This document shows, piece by piece, positions 26,017 through 40,205 of a DNA stretch of 64,000 nucleotides. Both the position numbers and the translations under genes were made by a program. The stretch's first letter is position 1, and each line of letters opens with the position of its first letter. The notes beneath the pieces were generated by a model. The model searched no databases. It saw only the letters and a list, made by a program, of their open reading frames with translations, and was not told the DNA's origin. Source of the DNA: Pempheris klunzingeri (lineage: Eukaryota > Chordata > Actinopteri > Acropomatiformes > Pempheridae); the NCBI RefSeq assembly GCF_042242105.1, contig NC_092018.1, forward strand, positions 24,608,167-24,672,166. Reading direction: 5' to 3'.

Positions 26017-29000
26017 TCAAGCGATGAAGTCCAGTGGTCTGTTGAATCCACCTTTTCTGTTCATGTACTGCCTAAAAAAATAAATATATAAGAAAACATT
26101 ACATCACTGTTACCCTCGCAACACTTGCAGATTACATCATCGAGCACCAATAGGAGAGCCGGGCTCTCGGCATAGAAACACCTGCAGAGGTGATTGGCTA
26201 CAATAGCAGTGGTTGATGCTGAGAGCGCTCACAGTGAGGACACCGAAACGTTGATGTTTTAACTCTGACTAACAACGGGGACTGAATAACTTCAAAAAGA
26301 TCACTAGATAATACAACCAGGGGCTTATGAAACCTGTGGCCATGCACAGCACTACTGTGTTGCTGCACGACCTATGAACAGCTCCGTGCAATCAGAAACA
26401 TCGCAGTTAGTTTCTATTGTCGACGTACCTGTATTTCCTCTTCATGGTCACATTGACAGCAAACGCATTCACTGATCCATCAGTTTTCTTCCCCTGTTTG
26501 AAAATAATATTAGTGCTGCTCACACACATAACATCACATGTTGAAGTTCAACTTAATTAGTAACGTTTTACTAACTAACAACATCTAACAGTCTCTGCTT
26601 GGCTTCCACTGCTCCTTTTATTTAAAAAACTAATTTATGAAGATAATTTGCAAGACAAACCTGCAAAAGTGAAGAAGAAAAAAACTGCACTAAATGTGCA
26701 ACTGAGAAGTAATGCACAACTAGGTGAAGAGATTCTCTACACTGTGTGTTGTACTGTTCTCACAGAAAAACCATGACAGCAGTGTTAAAATGGAATTTGA
26801 CAAGATAAATATCAATATCCAATCTGCAAATTAGAGAACGGAAATGAAATGACATGTCTGTTGTCCAGTAAAAGTTATTCCAAATTTGGATTTGTACCTT
26901 TTTCAGCTCCTTTTTGTAAATTGATAATGAATATGACATTCATCATACCTTCAAAAACCACAGTGAAAGGAAAAAATATGAGGCATTCATCATGTGTGTG
27001 TGTGGAAATTCACTGACGAGCAACTGGTACATTGTGCAGGCCCACCGAAATGAATGCAAAGAAACAGGATGCAGCCTTAGCTTCTCGGCTTAGCTGCAAA
27101 CTGCACCTCCCTGTGGCTGCACAGCACAGCACAGCACACCTTTGTGCTCTCACCTTGGTGGTGTCAAAGGAACCGAAGCCCATCTGTTTCATCATCTCAA
27201 TTTCCTCTTCTGTTTTGCCCTGCATGTCTTCCGCTGTCAAAAAATGAGGGTGTTCAATTTTGGCAAAAACATAAATGTTGCACCTGGAAGTGTCAGAAGC
27301 ACAGAAAAGGAGAATTTCCTCCTCAAATTATACATGTGCAAATAGCTGCAAATTATCCATCCAGTACCTGAGATCTGAATGGGCTTTGCCACCTTGTCCT
27401 TAGCGTCTTTTTGTCTCGCAGGAGAGAGGGAGGAGGAGCGATGACGTCTGGGAGACCTGCAGAGGGAACACAAGGATGACTGCAGGATGGGTTACCACAA
27501 CTAATGAGAGCAGGCACCTCCTCATCAACCTGAAGCGATTGATAGTGTTCATGGTTTGCTTGCTGTTGAAGGTAAATCTGCTCGTTCTCAAAAGAGCAAA
27601 CAAAATCCTAAATGCACAGCAAACAATCTGAGACATAATGCTTTTCTATGAGAATTTACTAGACAGTATCTGATTATTGGGGATCAGCTGGCCTGGGTAT
27701 TTAAAGATCGACTCTGATATTTTGTGCCAATATCCAAAAGGTCTGAAATTACCATTGATCCTATATTTTTGCAGTGGCCAAAATCTAAATGGGTCGCTGC
27801 AAGCAAAAAAGAAGAAAACATATCTGGTCTGACCACTGCAGTCTTCTCAAACTGCAAGACTGTCTTCTCACCTCGAACGCCTCCTGTGAGGAGAACGCGA
27901 GCGACTTCTCCGCCGCTCTCGGTCCCGCTCTCGAGAACGAGAGCGTTCCCTCTCCCTTCGCCTTCGCTCACGCTCCCGTGAAGCTGAGCGGGAACGCCTT
28001 CTCTCTGTGGGAAGGGAGGAAATGGGATCACGGCATTGGCAGTAAACAGGAGAATTTTATACCGGGAATATTGGCATCCACCCACTGTAATATTCTTCTC
28101 TAGTGTTGTATGTAGTTTTCTTTTACAGCATGAGAATTTGGATAGGCTCTAAAATTGCCAGTACATTCTTCAGGTATTGTTGTTAATCATTAGACACTAC
28201 AGCGTTGTCAAGATATATTTCCTTTAATCTCTAACTTTTGACCACTTAAAGTAAAATCCAAGTGGTCGAAACACACAAGCATACAGTTGTTGTACATGAA
28301 CATTAAGGCTCTGATCTGAACTATTGAGCCTTTATGTTTAATTAAGAACACAATCAGTCATTCATGAGTTAACAGTATTCTGTAAAGCACGTTTGTGGTT
28401 GAGAAAGATGTTACAAGACTGCTGCTCAACAGCAAATCCTTTGATAGCAAAGTATCACATGTTCAGACACTAGATGTCAGCATAACTGGCAGATTTAATC
28501 CTAAACCATCACCACCAGTCTTTGATGTTAGAGAGGATGTGATATTATTAAGTCTCACTGTCTCAGATGGGATGCACGTGTAATGTCTATTCAAATAGAG
28601 AATATCTAATTCTCCACGTACTGACCCTTTACACCCACAGCCTTGGTACAGCTGCAGACAGACACACTGACTGATCTACTGACATACTCATGAGAGCTAG
28701 AAAACAAACAAACCACTGATAGCAAAACACTTATCGCGTTACAAAGCAATTTAATACCACTTTGCTTTTAAACTGTGTAATACAACTGAATAATGAAACT
28801 AAGGTTAATATTACGTCAATAACTACACCGAGGAACGTGCGTAGGGCAAATCAGCTTTATTTAGATAACCAGAGTATCCTCGATGTAACTTTAGCATATG
28901 TAGCTAGTTCGGATAACTTGCACAAAGGTAACTTTCATGTTATGACTGACATTTTAACTGCACAAAAATCAGAGTTCGGGGAAGGAAATGCATTTATTGA

Positions 29001-29192
29001 CACTTTCCCGTAAACACATCTGTTTTCTCTCAGTTTAAAAGGGGAGAAACAACATTGTCGGAGCTGCCAGCTAACGCTAGCTACGTAGAGCTAACGTTAC
29101 CTAGCTGTACTGCTAGCTATTTTACGTAAAACCAAAGATAACTTTAGTTTCCAACCTCGTCTTGGGGGGGTTCGACTCCTGCTCCGGCCCAT
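26017..29192 (-). CDS. snrnp27: U4/U6.U5 tri-snRNP-associated 27 kDa protein, complete
   Basis: Nuclear spliceosomal protein of the U4/U6.U5 tri-snRNP. Coding exons on the minus strand: 29156-29192, 27872-28004, 27368-27456, 27154-27233, 26429-26493, 26017-26071. All introns are GT-AG and the phases sum to 152 aa plus TGA (human is 155). The N-terminus starts [19 protein letters not shown]. It continues as an Arg/Ser/Glu-rich RS domain to about residue 75, then a linker (about 76-87). The conserved C-terminal module (about 88-152) includes [20 protein letters not shown] and, split over the last two exons, [10 protein letters not shown] and [17 protein letters not shown]. The C-terminal module is nearly identical to human, so orthology is secure. 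In human, SNRNP27 also lies immediately next to MXD1. A GTTAGC/GCTAGC-rich patch lies in intron 1 near the start. Confidence 0.96.
29066..29122. promoter_or_regulatory. snrnp27: CTAAC/GCTAGC motif patch in snrnp27 intron 1
   Basis: Within 57 bp the words GCTAAC (twice), GCTAGC (twice), AACGTT and CTAGCT follow each other, just inside intron 1. The same vocabulary surrounds the mxd1 promoter. The function is unknown; position suggests a promoter-proximal element. Confidence 0.4.
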
Positions 29193-29580
29193 CTTCACAA
29201 CAGATCAAACGTTACCTTCGTAGGTCAATGTGAGACAGAACAGAAGGCAAGTTAAGGTGAGAATATTAGCAAACCGTAAGCTGTTTGTTTGTCCTACACA
29301 TTTATGGCTGCTACTTCAAGCCAGGCTTTCTGTTGTTCTTGTGGTTGATGTGATACGCGAACTTCCGGTAGCCTTTCAGCATAAAGGCGCCCCCTACCGA
29401 CCCGGAGGAGAGTGTTACTTCACAGTGTGCATTACCACCACCCAGTGTTGAGCCCAAGCTCTAGTAGCAGCTGATGAAGGATAGTACTTACATTATTAAA
29501 TACTTTTTTAAAACTTATTTGTGGATACAGATAATAATACTAATAGCACCAACAGTACTAACAGTAGTAATTAAATGAGG
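29193..29580 (-). promoter_or_regulatory. snrnp27: snrnp27 5' flank
   Basis: Short region between the snrnp27 ATG and the probable 3' end of add2. It contains CpG-bearing sequence (for example near 29350-29410) and no coding exon. It must hold the snrnp27 promoter, since the upstream gene ends within a few hundred bases. Confidence 0.45.
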
Positions 29581-29585
29581 ACTAA

Positions 29586-30924
29586 TTTATTATAAAAATG
29601 GATTATACTGTCCCACATTCTCAGTGTAAATTTGTCTTTTGCAATCATACAATCATCTTTTCACGCTGCAAGACCGCTTGCAGCATTTGATCAAAGTGGT
29701 AATTACAGGAGAGGAAAAAGGAGAAAGAAGCACCAGATGATCAAGCAGAGAAAGACACACATAAACTGGATGTCTAGATGGTTTCAAACCAAACATGATC
29801 TTTAATGACTGATACATGGTAACCTTGCAACGCTCACTTATACATCCTAATATAAAATAAATTAAAACCATGAGCAAACATCACATCAGCATTTTGATAA
29901 CAGCTACTGGTTAAAACAGAAATTAATCACAACTGTTAAGAGAGGTATTTTGCACACATACATTTAAAACAAAATGAGAAAAAGTGGAATGTTTAGTACC
30001 TTCAGTATCTTCTGTTACTGGGTCAAACTGCATCGGCAAGCAACATATTCTATATGCTTTATCCTTTTTTGGGTAATAGCGGCATTAATAGCGTCTTGTG
30101 TTTTGTTGCGAGCCAGTATATTTCCCCCGCCTTCTATTTCCTTGTTCGTCCCTGCTGTAATAACGTCAGTAAGCTGACAGTTTTACACAAAATCAGCATT
30201 CAAAAGAGCACAATCAGTAGCTATCAGTCTATTTCTACATATACTGCACCTGTGCTCACATAGTATACCTGCAACATCTATCTGATACCTAGAACCAAGA
30301 GTGTCTATGATGATGAACGAATGCAACTTGCTAGAATGTCTATATACATATGGTAAGTGCCTATACATGGATATGGGATGCTTAATCCAAGGGAACTTAA
30401 ATTTCCACCGTGTCTTGCAAAGTTGTGGATTGAAAAATGGTATGAAACAAATTATAAATTGCAAGTGCAGTGGACCACACTAGTAATCCCAGTTTTACAA
30501 AGGAACATGTTTGACCGCGTATACAGTGAAGTTAAGTAATGGTTCAATAGCACAGCAGGTGAAAATAAGACGTGAGTAACACAGGGACTGTGTGCCCGTG
30601 TGTGTGTGTGTGTGTGTGTGTGAGTGTGTGACAAGAATTAGTGCCTCAAAATGTTGTATCCGACCCGGGTCAAATAGTATGTGAAAATAACTATCAGTGT
30701 TTTTTTTAACCTGTTTAAGATGAATCACCACGTAGGTCAAATCAGTGAGCACCAGTGTTACAGTAAAGTATTTGACAGTCAATTTAGTACACCGTGTCAG
30801 TGAATGACATCTTAACTGATTGGGTTTCAATAGATCTGATGTGGTTAACTCATCTGCTACTCTGGCATACACTAAGAAATGTTTCACAGTAGTATTTCAC
30901 CACGGCCTGGTGTGTTTGAGCGCC
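29586..30924 (-). other. add2: Probable add2 3' UTR
   Basis: Minus-strand sequence after the add2 stop, without coding signal. A candidate AATAAA poly(A) signal lies at 29586-29591 on the minus strand, giving a UTR of about 1.35 kb. It includes a (CA)n tract at 30599-30622. The exact end is inferred. Confidence 0.4.
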
Positions 30925-33900
30925 TCAGGTCTCCGCCTTCTCCTTCTGCTTCTTGCTCTTTTTCAGGAATGACGGCGGCTTGAACTTCTTTTTCTTCTTG
31001 GATGGGGACTTGGAGGGCGAGCCCTCTGGGGTGCCGCCTTGCGGTTTGGCGGGCGGAGCGGCGGGCGCAGGGGAGGTGTCGTTGGTCGAGAGCGCCTTCA
31101 TCCCTTTCTCCAGCTCCTCTGTCGTCTGCTTCTCCTCCTCGCCTCCGTTCTGTATGGCTGGAGGGTCGGTCTTTGCCTCTTCTGCTCCGAGCATCATTAC
31201 AAAAAAAGAAAAAGAAAAAAAAACACAGAATGCTCAGCAAGACAAAGATTATCGAGTGTGGTGGTGCTGCAAAGCTACATGCTAGACATGTCACTGCAGA
31301 TGAACATGCTTGCTTAATGAGAAGTGGGTTGTCATACTGTTTCTCTGTACTTACTAGTGAGACAAGACCAAAGCACCAGAAGTGTGCCCTATGAATGAGT
31401 GTGGAGTGACACACAGAAAAGGACAGACACACAGACACAGAGAGAGAGAGTGTACAGCAGATACAGTAGGTACAGTGACAGATGGATTTCCCCACATAGC
31501 TGAAACGTGGCAAATGTAAAATCAAACATTAAGGGCGGAGGTAATATCTGGATCCCATTTACTTGAATCAGTGCTCGCTCACTGGCAGAGCTACATGCAC
31601 CACAGCTGCTGTTAAAGGTCTATTACACATGCCGACAAAACCTGACGCACACGTCACTCCTGTAGGTATCTAACATGGAAGCATCGCTGGGACCGCCAGA
31701 GGTGAAGAGGTTCACATTCCAGGCCTCAGGGCATGTTTCCATAGCGACTACATCTTCAAATGAAACTGAAAAGGTCTGTGGATCTGTCTTTGTCATTCAT
31801 CCCAAGCTGTAATCTGAATTTTTATCATTTGTACCTGACACCCTCCACAATAATTCAGTGGTGGGCACACAGGTACATGTACTAAAGTACTGTACGTAAG
31901 TATAATGCTAAGATGTTCTACTTGAGTATTCAAACTTTATGTTGCTTTATACTACATTTCAGAAGAAATTACTGTATTTTAGTACACAAGGTAAAAGTTA
32001 CTGTTCAGATTAAAATTTTACACACAAAACATGTCCTTGTGTTATGAACTATCTCTATCAGTATCAACACGGATGTCAGGGAGCATTTGCAGCACGAGGG
32101 GGCAGAAGCAGGAGTCCATGTAAGTGCTGGTCAGGCAGGCAGTGTGCACGGCGAGCGGGGCAGAAAGTCAGCGCTCTGCCGAGCCTCACCTGAGAGAGGA
32201 GGCTGGCTGGGCGGGGGGCCCTTTGTGGGGGAGGTAGCGGGGGGAGACTCCTTGTCACTTGCCACCTCCTCCCCTACTTCCACAAACACAGAGACACACA
32301 GTGAGGGGCCGTGAGGGTTCAGCTGTGCAGCAGGTTAGACTTGTGAGGCAAACAGAAGTGAGCACAGTGGACATGACAGACTGTGTGTAGCATTTTATCC
32401 TCTTTTCAAATATGACCTCATAGCAGTTTATTAACATCAGTACGGCATGTTCTATGTCGTACTATGTAACAACAGCTGTTTCTTACAGTGCAATAAGAAG
32501 AATTGATGGCCGGTATTTGTATGTAAAATGTTACACACAGCACTTGTAAGGTGGTTAGAAGGACAAGTACAATGCATTAATAGTGAAGGTGAGGGGCAGC
32601 ATATTAAGCTCCCTTTGCCACAATATATAGCCCAAAGTCTACAGTTGGTTAAATCATAAAAAGAGATATATTGAGCTTCATGACTTCCCCTTAACATCCA
32701 AGAAGCTTTTTATTTTGATTCATATCTCCAACCAGTAAAGTAATTCATTTATTTTATTTATTTCTCCCCCTTTTCTTTTGTTTCTTCCTTCTTTTTGTTT
32801 CTTTTCTAATGTCAGTGGTAACTACAGTCTACCTAGCTGGCCAACCCCAAAGCGAGCCTCACTAACTTGTTATCTAACATGTCACCAGTGTTTCCAGTCA
32901 CTTTCTTCATCACCCAACTTCAGTGGCAGACCTCACTAATGCTCCTGGCTGAATGGGAGCGAACCCATTACTAAATAATGTGGTTAATGACTGCAGGAAA
33001 ATTAGTGGCACTGCACAGGAAACTCTGCAGGATCTTTACCACAAGTGCTTTTATAAGACAGCAGAATCCATCCTGTCTGATTATTCCTGTCCTTTACATC
33101 AACAGTTTCAACTTCTGCCGTCTGGGACAGTCCTCAGACTTCCACTAGCTAAAACTGACACATTCCTTTATAGCCTCCGCCATCTCCCTCCTAAAGCCGT
33201 GGCAGGAAAGGGCAGTTATTTGCATGATGCCATAACATATAACTTTATCTTTTTAACTTGAATCAGACCAATTGCTCCCCAGGGGACAAAGGAAGTTAGT
33301 GACTGATCGATCCCTGCAGCTGGTGGAAGGCCCCCCGGGAGCATGGAGGCTGTTACGGCAGCAGACTAATGCAGGACATGTTCTATATAAACCATTTAAA
33401 GTGTGTGGAAAAGACTGTTAACAGCTATATTCTCACTGATCACATTAAGTCAGTGACTCATACCATTGGTCCCTCCATCCTGTTTCCTCTGCACCTCCTT
33501 GCGGTACTCCTCCAGCTCCTGGTCCGTCAGCTGGTTGAAGGGGTTGGGAGGTTCTGGCTCTGCCGGGGCTTTGGGAGGACTGACTGGAGACTAACAGACA
33601 AGCAGAGACATTAAAGCACAGCTCTTACCTCTGCAGCTCAAGAGGAGCGTTTGGAGAGGAAATGAGCCAGATGTTTGGTGAGCAGCGAGAGTGCAGTTTA
33701 CCGGAGGACTGTCGACTGTGATAACGCTGGCGAGAACTTGAGACTGTGGTCCCGCTGTCTTCATGTCCTGCCGATTTGCCTGTCGGATCTGAGGAGGACG
33801 GATTCTGGTATGACACCTTTGATTCACGTGACAAAGATAGGAATTATGGGACACAGAAAAGGCCAAAAGTGAGGAAACGTTACCTTGTTTCGTGTCTCTA

Positions 33901-36900
33901 TCACCTCTTGGGGGTTGGTGAAAAGAGGCACAAACTGGTTTGGGTTCTCTATCTTAATGGCTGTGCTGCCAGCTTGTGTGACCTCTTCTGTCTTCAACCA
34001 CTACGGGAAAGAAAAACCAACATCGTAACTTAAATAGCAGAAAAAAATAGCCGAATTTAAAGACTTTGTCATTTAGCGGAATATGTATATATAACATATA
34101 ACATTATTTCAGTATTTCTTTTCCTTAAAAGTATGATATCATCAAGCAACTTTGCTCATTCTAATAACAAGGATGGTCGTCCACCAGAGGGCAGACTCTG
34201 CACTGCAGCAGTCATCACAGAGCAGTGGGCTTTCACCTGCAATGCAGTGAAGAGGAGAGAGAGGAGGGTGGGAAGGGCTGAGGGGAAGAAAACAGAAAGT
34301 GAGAGCCAAGCTCCTCCCACTGATGTAAGTCAACCAGTCTCGCATTGTTTTTGTTTTTAAAGGACTCGTCACTGCAGCTCTGCTTCGTCTTTTCTAGAAG
34401 GGTACTTAGAAATAAGGACAGAGGCTGCACGGGGAGCATCTACCTCCGTAAACTGTTCGTTTTGGATAGAGAAAAAGAGTGCACATTAAATAGAACCAAA
34501 TCAGAAGGCTGGTGAGTTGCTGTCTCTGTCTCTGTGTCTATGTCCTGTTGCTGCAACGCAGCTCCAAACATTAGCAGCCTTCTCTACCTTCCCTGCTGCA
34601 GCTCACTTTAATCCGGTTCTGATCCCTCTGCTCTCCAGCTTTTTTACAGTTTTTATACCTACAGTACAAATCACTACAGACAGCCTCCCTGCCCCCCCCC
34701 TCCCCTCTTTGGAAGGGAAATATTACATGACTTTAAGGTCATGATGGCCAGAATGTAGCATAGTCTGCACAGCGCTGTGGATGCTGAATGAACAATTAGC
34801 TGGACTACCATCACAGTTACCTCACACATGTCTGGCTTTACAGCTTTATTTGAAACAGTTGCTGAACTCCTATTATACATTCTGATCAACAAATCACAGA
34901 GGTCTCAGTGGCCTCACAGTGGTGCGCTGGTGTCCCGGGCTGGCTTGTTCTTGGCTGACTTTTTGGTAGGTGTTGGGGGTGTTGAGCCATCGAGTCCTTT
35001 CCTGCTGCTGGCGCTGGGCGAAAGGGTGCTGCCTCAGAGCCGGGTGCACCCCATCGTCATCAAACTGGTGGAAAGCTGTGGCAGTCGCCGGCACCTCCAC
35101 CTCCCTCCGCGTCCGCGTTCGCTCCAGCAGCACGGGGAAACGGTAGGCGTAGCCTGTACGGTAGCCCTGGAATACAACGGAGGAAAAGAAGCTTTAGGGT
35201 GCTGCAGACAACATCAGCTCACCCTCCCCAGCAGGGGATGAAAGAGCACGGACTGTTACGGCGGGGGGGGGTTACGGTTTGGACTATATCTTGGCTGAGA
35301 GCACTGATATTCTGGGAGTCTTGTCGTCACTGCTAAAACACCCCTTAAACCATAACTTGACGTTTTTACAGTTCTGTTTTAAATGATGTAAAATATAATC
35401 TGTGAGTTTCAGACAGTCTTTACGCTGAGCTACGCTCACTGGCTATGGACAGATATGGTGTGGTGGTATCAACCTCACCGTTTAACAGCAGCCTTTAACT
35501 GATATTGTGCAGGTGAACAGAGAGTGAACAACATTTTCAAAAATCTCTCCATGTTAAGCTGTCAGTACTTTGTGTAATGCGGAGATTTCTGTGGGTTGTA
35601 GTTGTGTTGTGTTTGTAATTATTGCTGATGCACAGTGAACATTTCATGATGCTGCTTTACTTTAAAAGCTTTCCATCAGCGAACCGCAGGAAGGCTTTTA
35701 TGTTTTTATTGTGAAGCAGCTACAGGAAACTGAGCAGTATTTGGTCACATGGTGTAGGATGGATGGTAGATATGGGAAAGATTCCCACGTTAACAACTAG
35801 CAAGCATTCACATCCTCACACATTTAGGACAGCTGTAGGATTGCAAAGTTGTTCGTGTGAGGATAAAAACACTGCACATTGATGATATAGCACCAAGTCC
35901 TTCAAATATGGGTTGAATTACCTGGAAGGAGCTTATCTGATGTGAGGCATTAATATTTGCTTGTCTCCTCATTAACTTTCCTTATCAAGGAAAAAAGGTG
36001 GTCCACGCAGCAAGATATGGACACTGAACCGTTCCTTTTGTTAGCGGAAGGTTTTTAATATTGCATGGGAGGAATGGTAGAAGAGGGAGCAGGCACATTT
36101 GAGCGGGTTAGATTAAGAGCTGCAGCTGACGGTAGTTTGTGTGAATCAGCAAATCTCCCACACACATCAAGGTGAGTCAGCATCCCACCCTTTTCATTTG
36201 AGCAAATCTTACTTGTGTAGCAAATGAATGTCAAGCTGCCATAAATCTGGGAGAGTTCAAGGAGACGCATTTAAAACGACTGTTAAGAATCAGTGCAGCA
36301 GAGACTGACACATAAATGTCTTTCAAGCTCCATGCCCTTGATGCCCCCGATCAGGGTTATTTTAAGACTTCAGGCAGCTCCCTCGTGAACTCCAGAGGAC
36401 ATTATACGATGGCACAGTGCTCTTCATGACTAAATTCATGTGTAGAATTAGCTGCCTACCAAGTTATCCAGAGTTCTCATGAGGGCTTCGAACTCGTGCT
36501 CCCCGATGCGGCTCTTGTGCAGAGGACCAAACGTGGAGCCCGCCCAGCCCACGGTGCCCGCTACGTTGGGCTTATGGATGGTCCGGTCCAGCAGGATCAG
36601 GTTCTGTTCACCACCGGCACAGCACAAAGCTGACACCTGGCAAGACAAAAGATAGATTTAGAACAAGGTACAGCTTCTCGTAGACTCTTTTTCGTTCAGA
36701 AAACAGGGGGAAATATAACACATTAGTGACTTTTAAGTCACGTAGCTGCAGCACTGTTGGTCCTGTAGGATCACAGCAGTGTCTCTTTGGCACGCGACAC
36801 TCCTGTGGTGTATTATACTGCATACTGCAGGCTGGGTTACAGTGAAAGGGTACCAAGAGAAGGGCAACAGCCCAAGTGTAACATTGGTGCATCTATATTA

Positions 36901-39900
36901 TGTACAGATGCCAGCTCACCCTCCAAGTCACACACACCCCCATGCATGCAGAGGCAGCACTTTTTCTTCAGTACGTCAGCTGTGAGTCAGTATAATGTGT
37001 GTGTGTGTGTGTGTGAGTGTGTGTGCGTGTGTGTACTACCTGGATCTGGCAGGCTGCCTGAATGTGGTATATGGCGTAGAAGGCCTCCTCCACAGACTCC
37101 CCCAGAGCCACAATGCCGTGATTCCTCAGTATCAGAACCTACACATGATGAGGTCAACATTTTACACACGGAATGAAAACCACCTTCACTACCTTTAGTT
37201 TCTAACAGCTGCAGGTTAAGAAATGCCACCGTAGACTGAGAGGGCCCTAAGAGCAGCTCCCCAGTTTACTGCAAGCAGCAGCAACATCTTACATAATTAA
37301 TCCCGTGTTAAATAACCTCGTGTCCTACCTTCCGTCATTCATAAAGCTGAAACAAACCGTGCGGGAGGCCCAGGAGGTGTAGCTGCTGAATCAGGTGGTG
37401 ACAAATTTCAGATTACATTTTCTCTTGCGATGTGCTCACCTTACAGGTCGGCCCCAGGCTCTTCTGCAGCTCCACTCTGTCCTCCTCATTGTCCATGGCT
37501 CCATTGTAGTCGTAATAAGCCACATCACCAACCAGCAGGGCCTCATGGGAAAGCGGCATGAGGCCGCACTTCATGGCTGAAACCTGGAGACAGTTAAAGT
37601 TGAAAAGTCACAATGTGCTTTACGTGCATGATCCATGTTGGACAATGATACGAACTAGATATCGTATGTTAAAAGTATGAATGACTAAGTCCCTTATTCC
37701 TCCATGTGTATGTAGATGTGAGCAGCAGAGGTGTGATGATGCCTCCTCTAAACAGAGCTGTGAGCTATCGCCGCCCTCTCCCTTGGCACAGGCCCAGGGT
37801 GACTCACCGCAGCGGTGGCCGGTGTGTGGAGGTGAAACAGGCAGCGGACATCCGGCCGGGCCGAGTAGATGGCCGAGTGCAGGCTGAACTTCTCTGTGTC
37901 CACGTCCAGGCTGGTGCTGCCCTTCTCCACCACCTCACCCAGGATATTCACTTTTACCTGTAAAACCACACGGCATCATCTGCATGTGTTCCTCTGAAAA
38001 GCCAGACTGGGCGATATTCACTTCCAAAGGAGACATCCACAGTTTTAATGACACTGGATCCTCTAGTTATTGGAAGCAAAGTCATCGTCAGCTCTATAAC
38101 ATGCTTACACCAGTGTTACTCTTATGGAAAAGTTTATAACATAAGTAGCATTTTTTTTGTAAAACTTGTGTATAAAACCATATCTTGACTGACTGGATGA
38201 ATTATTGATCAGTTAAATAACAAAAATGCATTTAAAAACATCATCATATCAATAACATTAGAGGGCTGAAGGCACTTTTGCATGAGCAACCATGTTAGCA
38301 TACAGTCACAGTCTAATGCAATCCAATACAACTTTTCTGCCACTGAGTTGACTTTTATGATACTTCTGATGTTTTTGTTTTCATAGATGTGCAACTTCAA
38401 TTCAATGCTTTAGAACTGAGGTCATAGTGATGGTGTTGTCAGTAGGGACAAAAGAAATGAAACCACCTCTCAGTATAATACTGTGGTCATTTGTCTATGA
38501 TGCCAATAACAAATATATACTTTAATTTACACATTTCTGACTATTTCTGCAATATTGAATTGCATTTGATTGTGCGTGTGTGCGTTTGTGTGTGTAAGCT
38601 TGTGTGGACTGTGTCTTACTCACCAGACTGGACCCAGTCACCTCACTGTAGCCCAGGCCGTCTGGCAGCACCAAGAAGTGTTCCTGTTCTTTACTAACAC
38701 GCAGCTGTCAGAAGAGAAGAGGACATTAGTGAAGACAGACAGACGACAGAAGTAAAGCTAAACTTCATTCTGTGAGCTGGACCTCCACAGAAAAGCTGAT
38801 CTTATGGTGGGCGCTGACCACCAACAGCAAGTCGTTCTAGATTTCTGTGCCTGCCTGCCACTGATGTGATGTCAGTTCAGTAAGTATGCGTTCTGCCTAC
38901 AACAAAAAAGACAGTGGAACCAACAGTGAGACAGGTGCGGCTGATCTGGGCCCAGCCGAAGAGGTCAAACAGTCGGTGGACGCTGGCCATCTTGCAGCGC
39001 ATCAGCCTCTCCCCCTTCACCAGGCTACCAGGCTCCCAGCCATGCAGGTCATTGATGGGCGTCACCATCATCATGTCTGTGGAGGGAAGAGAGCAAACCA
39101 GACCAAAGCAGAGGGAGCGCAGTGAGGATGCCGGTCTGCACACTTAAAAAGGTAAGTGGGAGACTGAGATTGATTGATTCTTTTAAAAGGCTACACATCA
39201 CAGCATAAGGAAAATGGAACTGACGGATGATGATGTTTGTTATTTCCTCCAGATCTTCTTCCTGTTGCTTGACTGAGCATGTTGGTTTTTGTCACCAGCA
39301 CATTTTAGTGCATGTCTGATTAAGAATTCATTTATGCTGCTTTATGGTAAAAACTTTAGCCCTACAAACAAACTAGGTGAGCATTTGCCATTATTTTGAG
39401 TACATGGACTTGGGTGACCTCATATCATCTCCTGCATAATTCTGTCAAATGTCAACCTCAGCAGAGGTCAGCCAGAATTAATCAAAACGCCGGTGTGGGC
39501 GCACAAGGCCTTTAACAATAACACTAATGAAACAATCCCACAAAAATGGTGAGCTAACAGAAACAAATCCAGTGGGCAAATAATGTGATGAAAATTCACT
39601 TTATTTGCACTCAGTGAAAACGTAAGAGTGTAACATTTGTGAGCCCCCCCCCCATTTGTGAATAGAATCCCAGACCTAAAAATGACATTATTAAAGTACA
39701 TGTTGTATGTTGGAGGTTTACTGAAAAAGTCTGATGCACATACTAGAAGGGGAGACGGGCAGGGCGGCCGGAGAGCCATGTGAGGCCATGAAATCAGCCA
39801 GCTGTCTCAGTGCCCATAGGTTGGATGAGCTGCCTCCCTTCTTCATCTGTTCCTGAATCAGCACATCCAGCTCCTCCCTGAATGACTACACACACGGACA

Positions 39901-40162
39901 AACACATACACGAATACACACACTGAAGTTTCAGTTTCATGCAAATACTCAGTTAAGGGCTTTGAACACATGCACTGATTAACAAACACTCATACACTAA
40001 CAGGGGCAAGGGTGAGTGTATCTATTCAATGAGTCCACCAGCCCTTTCACTTCGTGGTCACCCTCTGCACTCCACACACAGCGTCATCAGCGTCTCACTG
40101 CTGCCCAGAAACACAGTAGTTGTGCATTCAGAATGGGCTCCAGCACTGACTGACTAAATCAT

Positions 40163-40205
<43 letters not shown>

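Noticed and set aside
30884-31525. 213-codon minus-strand frame at the end of add2
   Set aside because: It overlaps the true last exon of add2 in the wrong frame and reads through intron and microsatellite sequence. The MARCKS-like C-terminus lies in the other frame.
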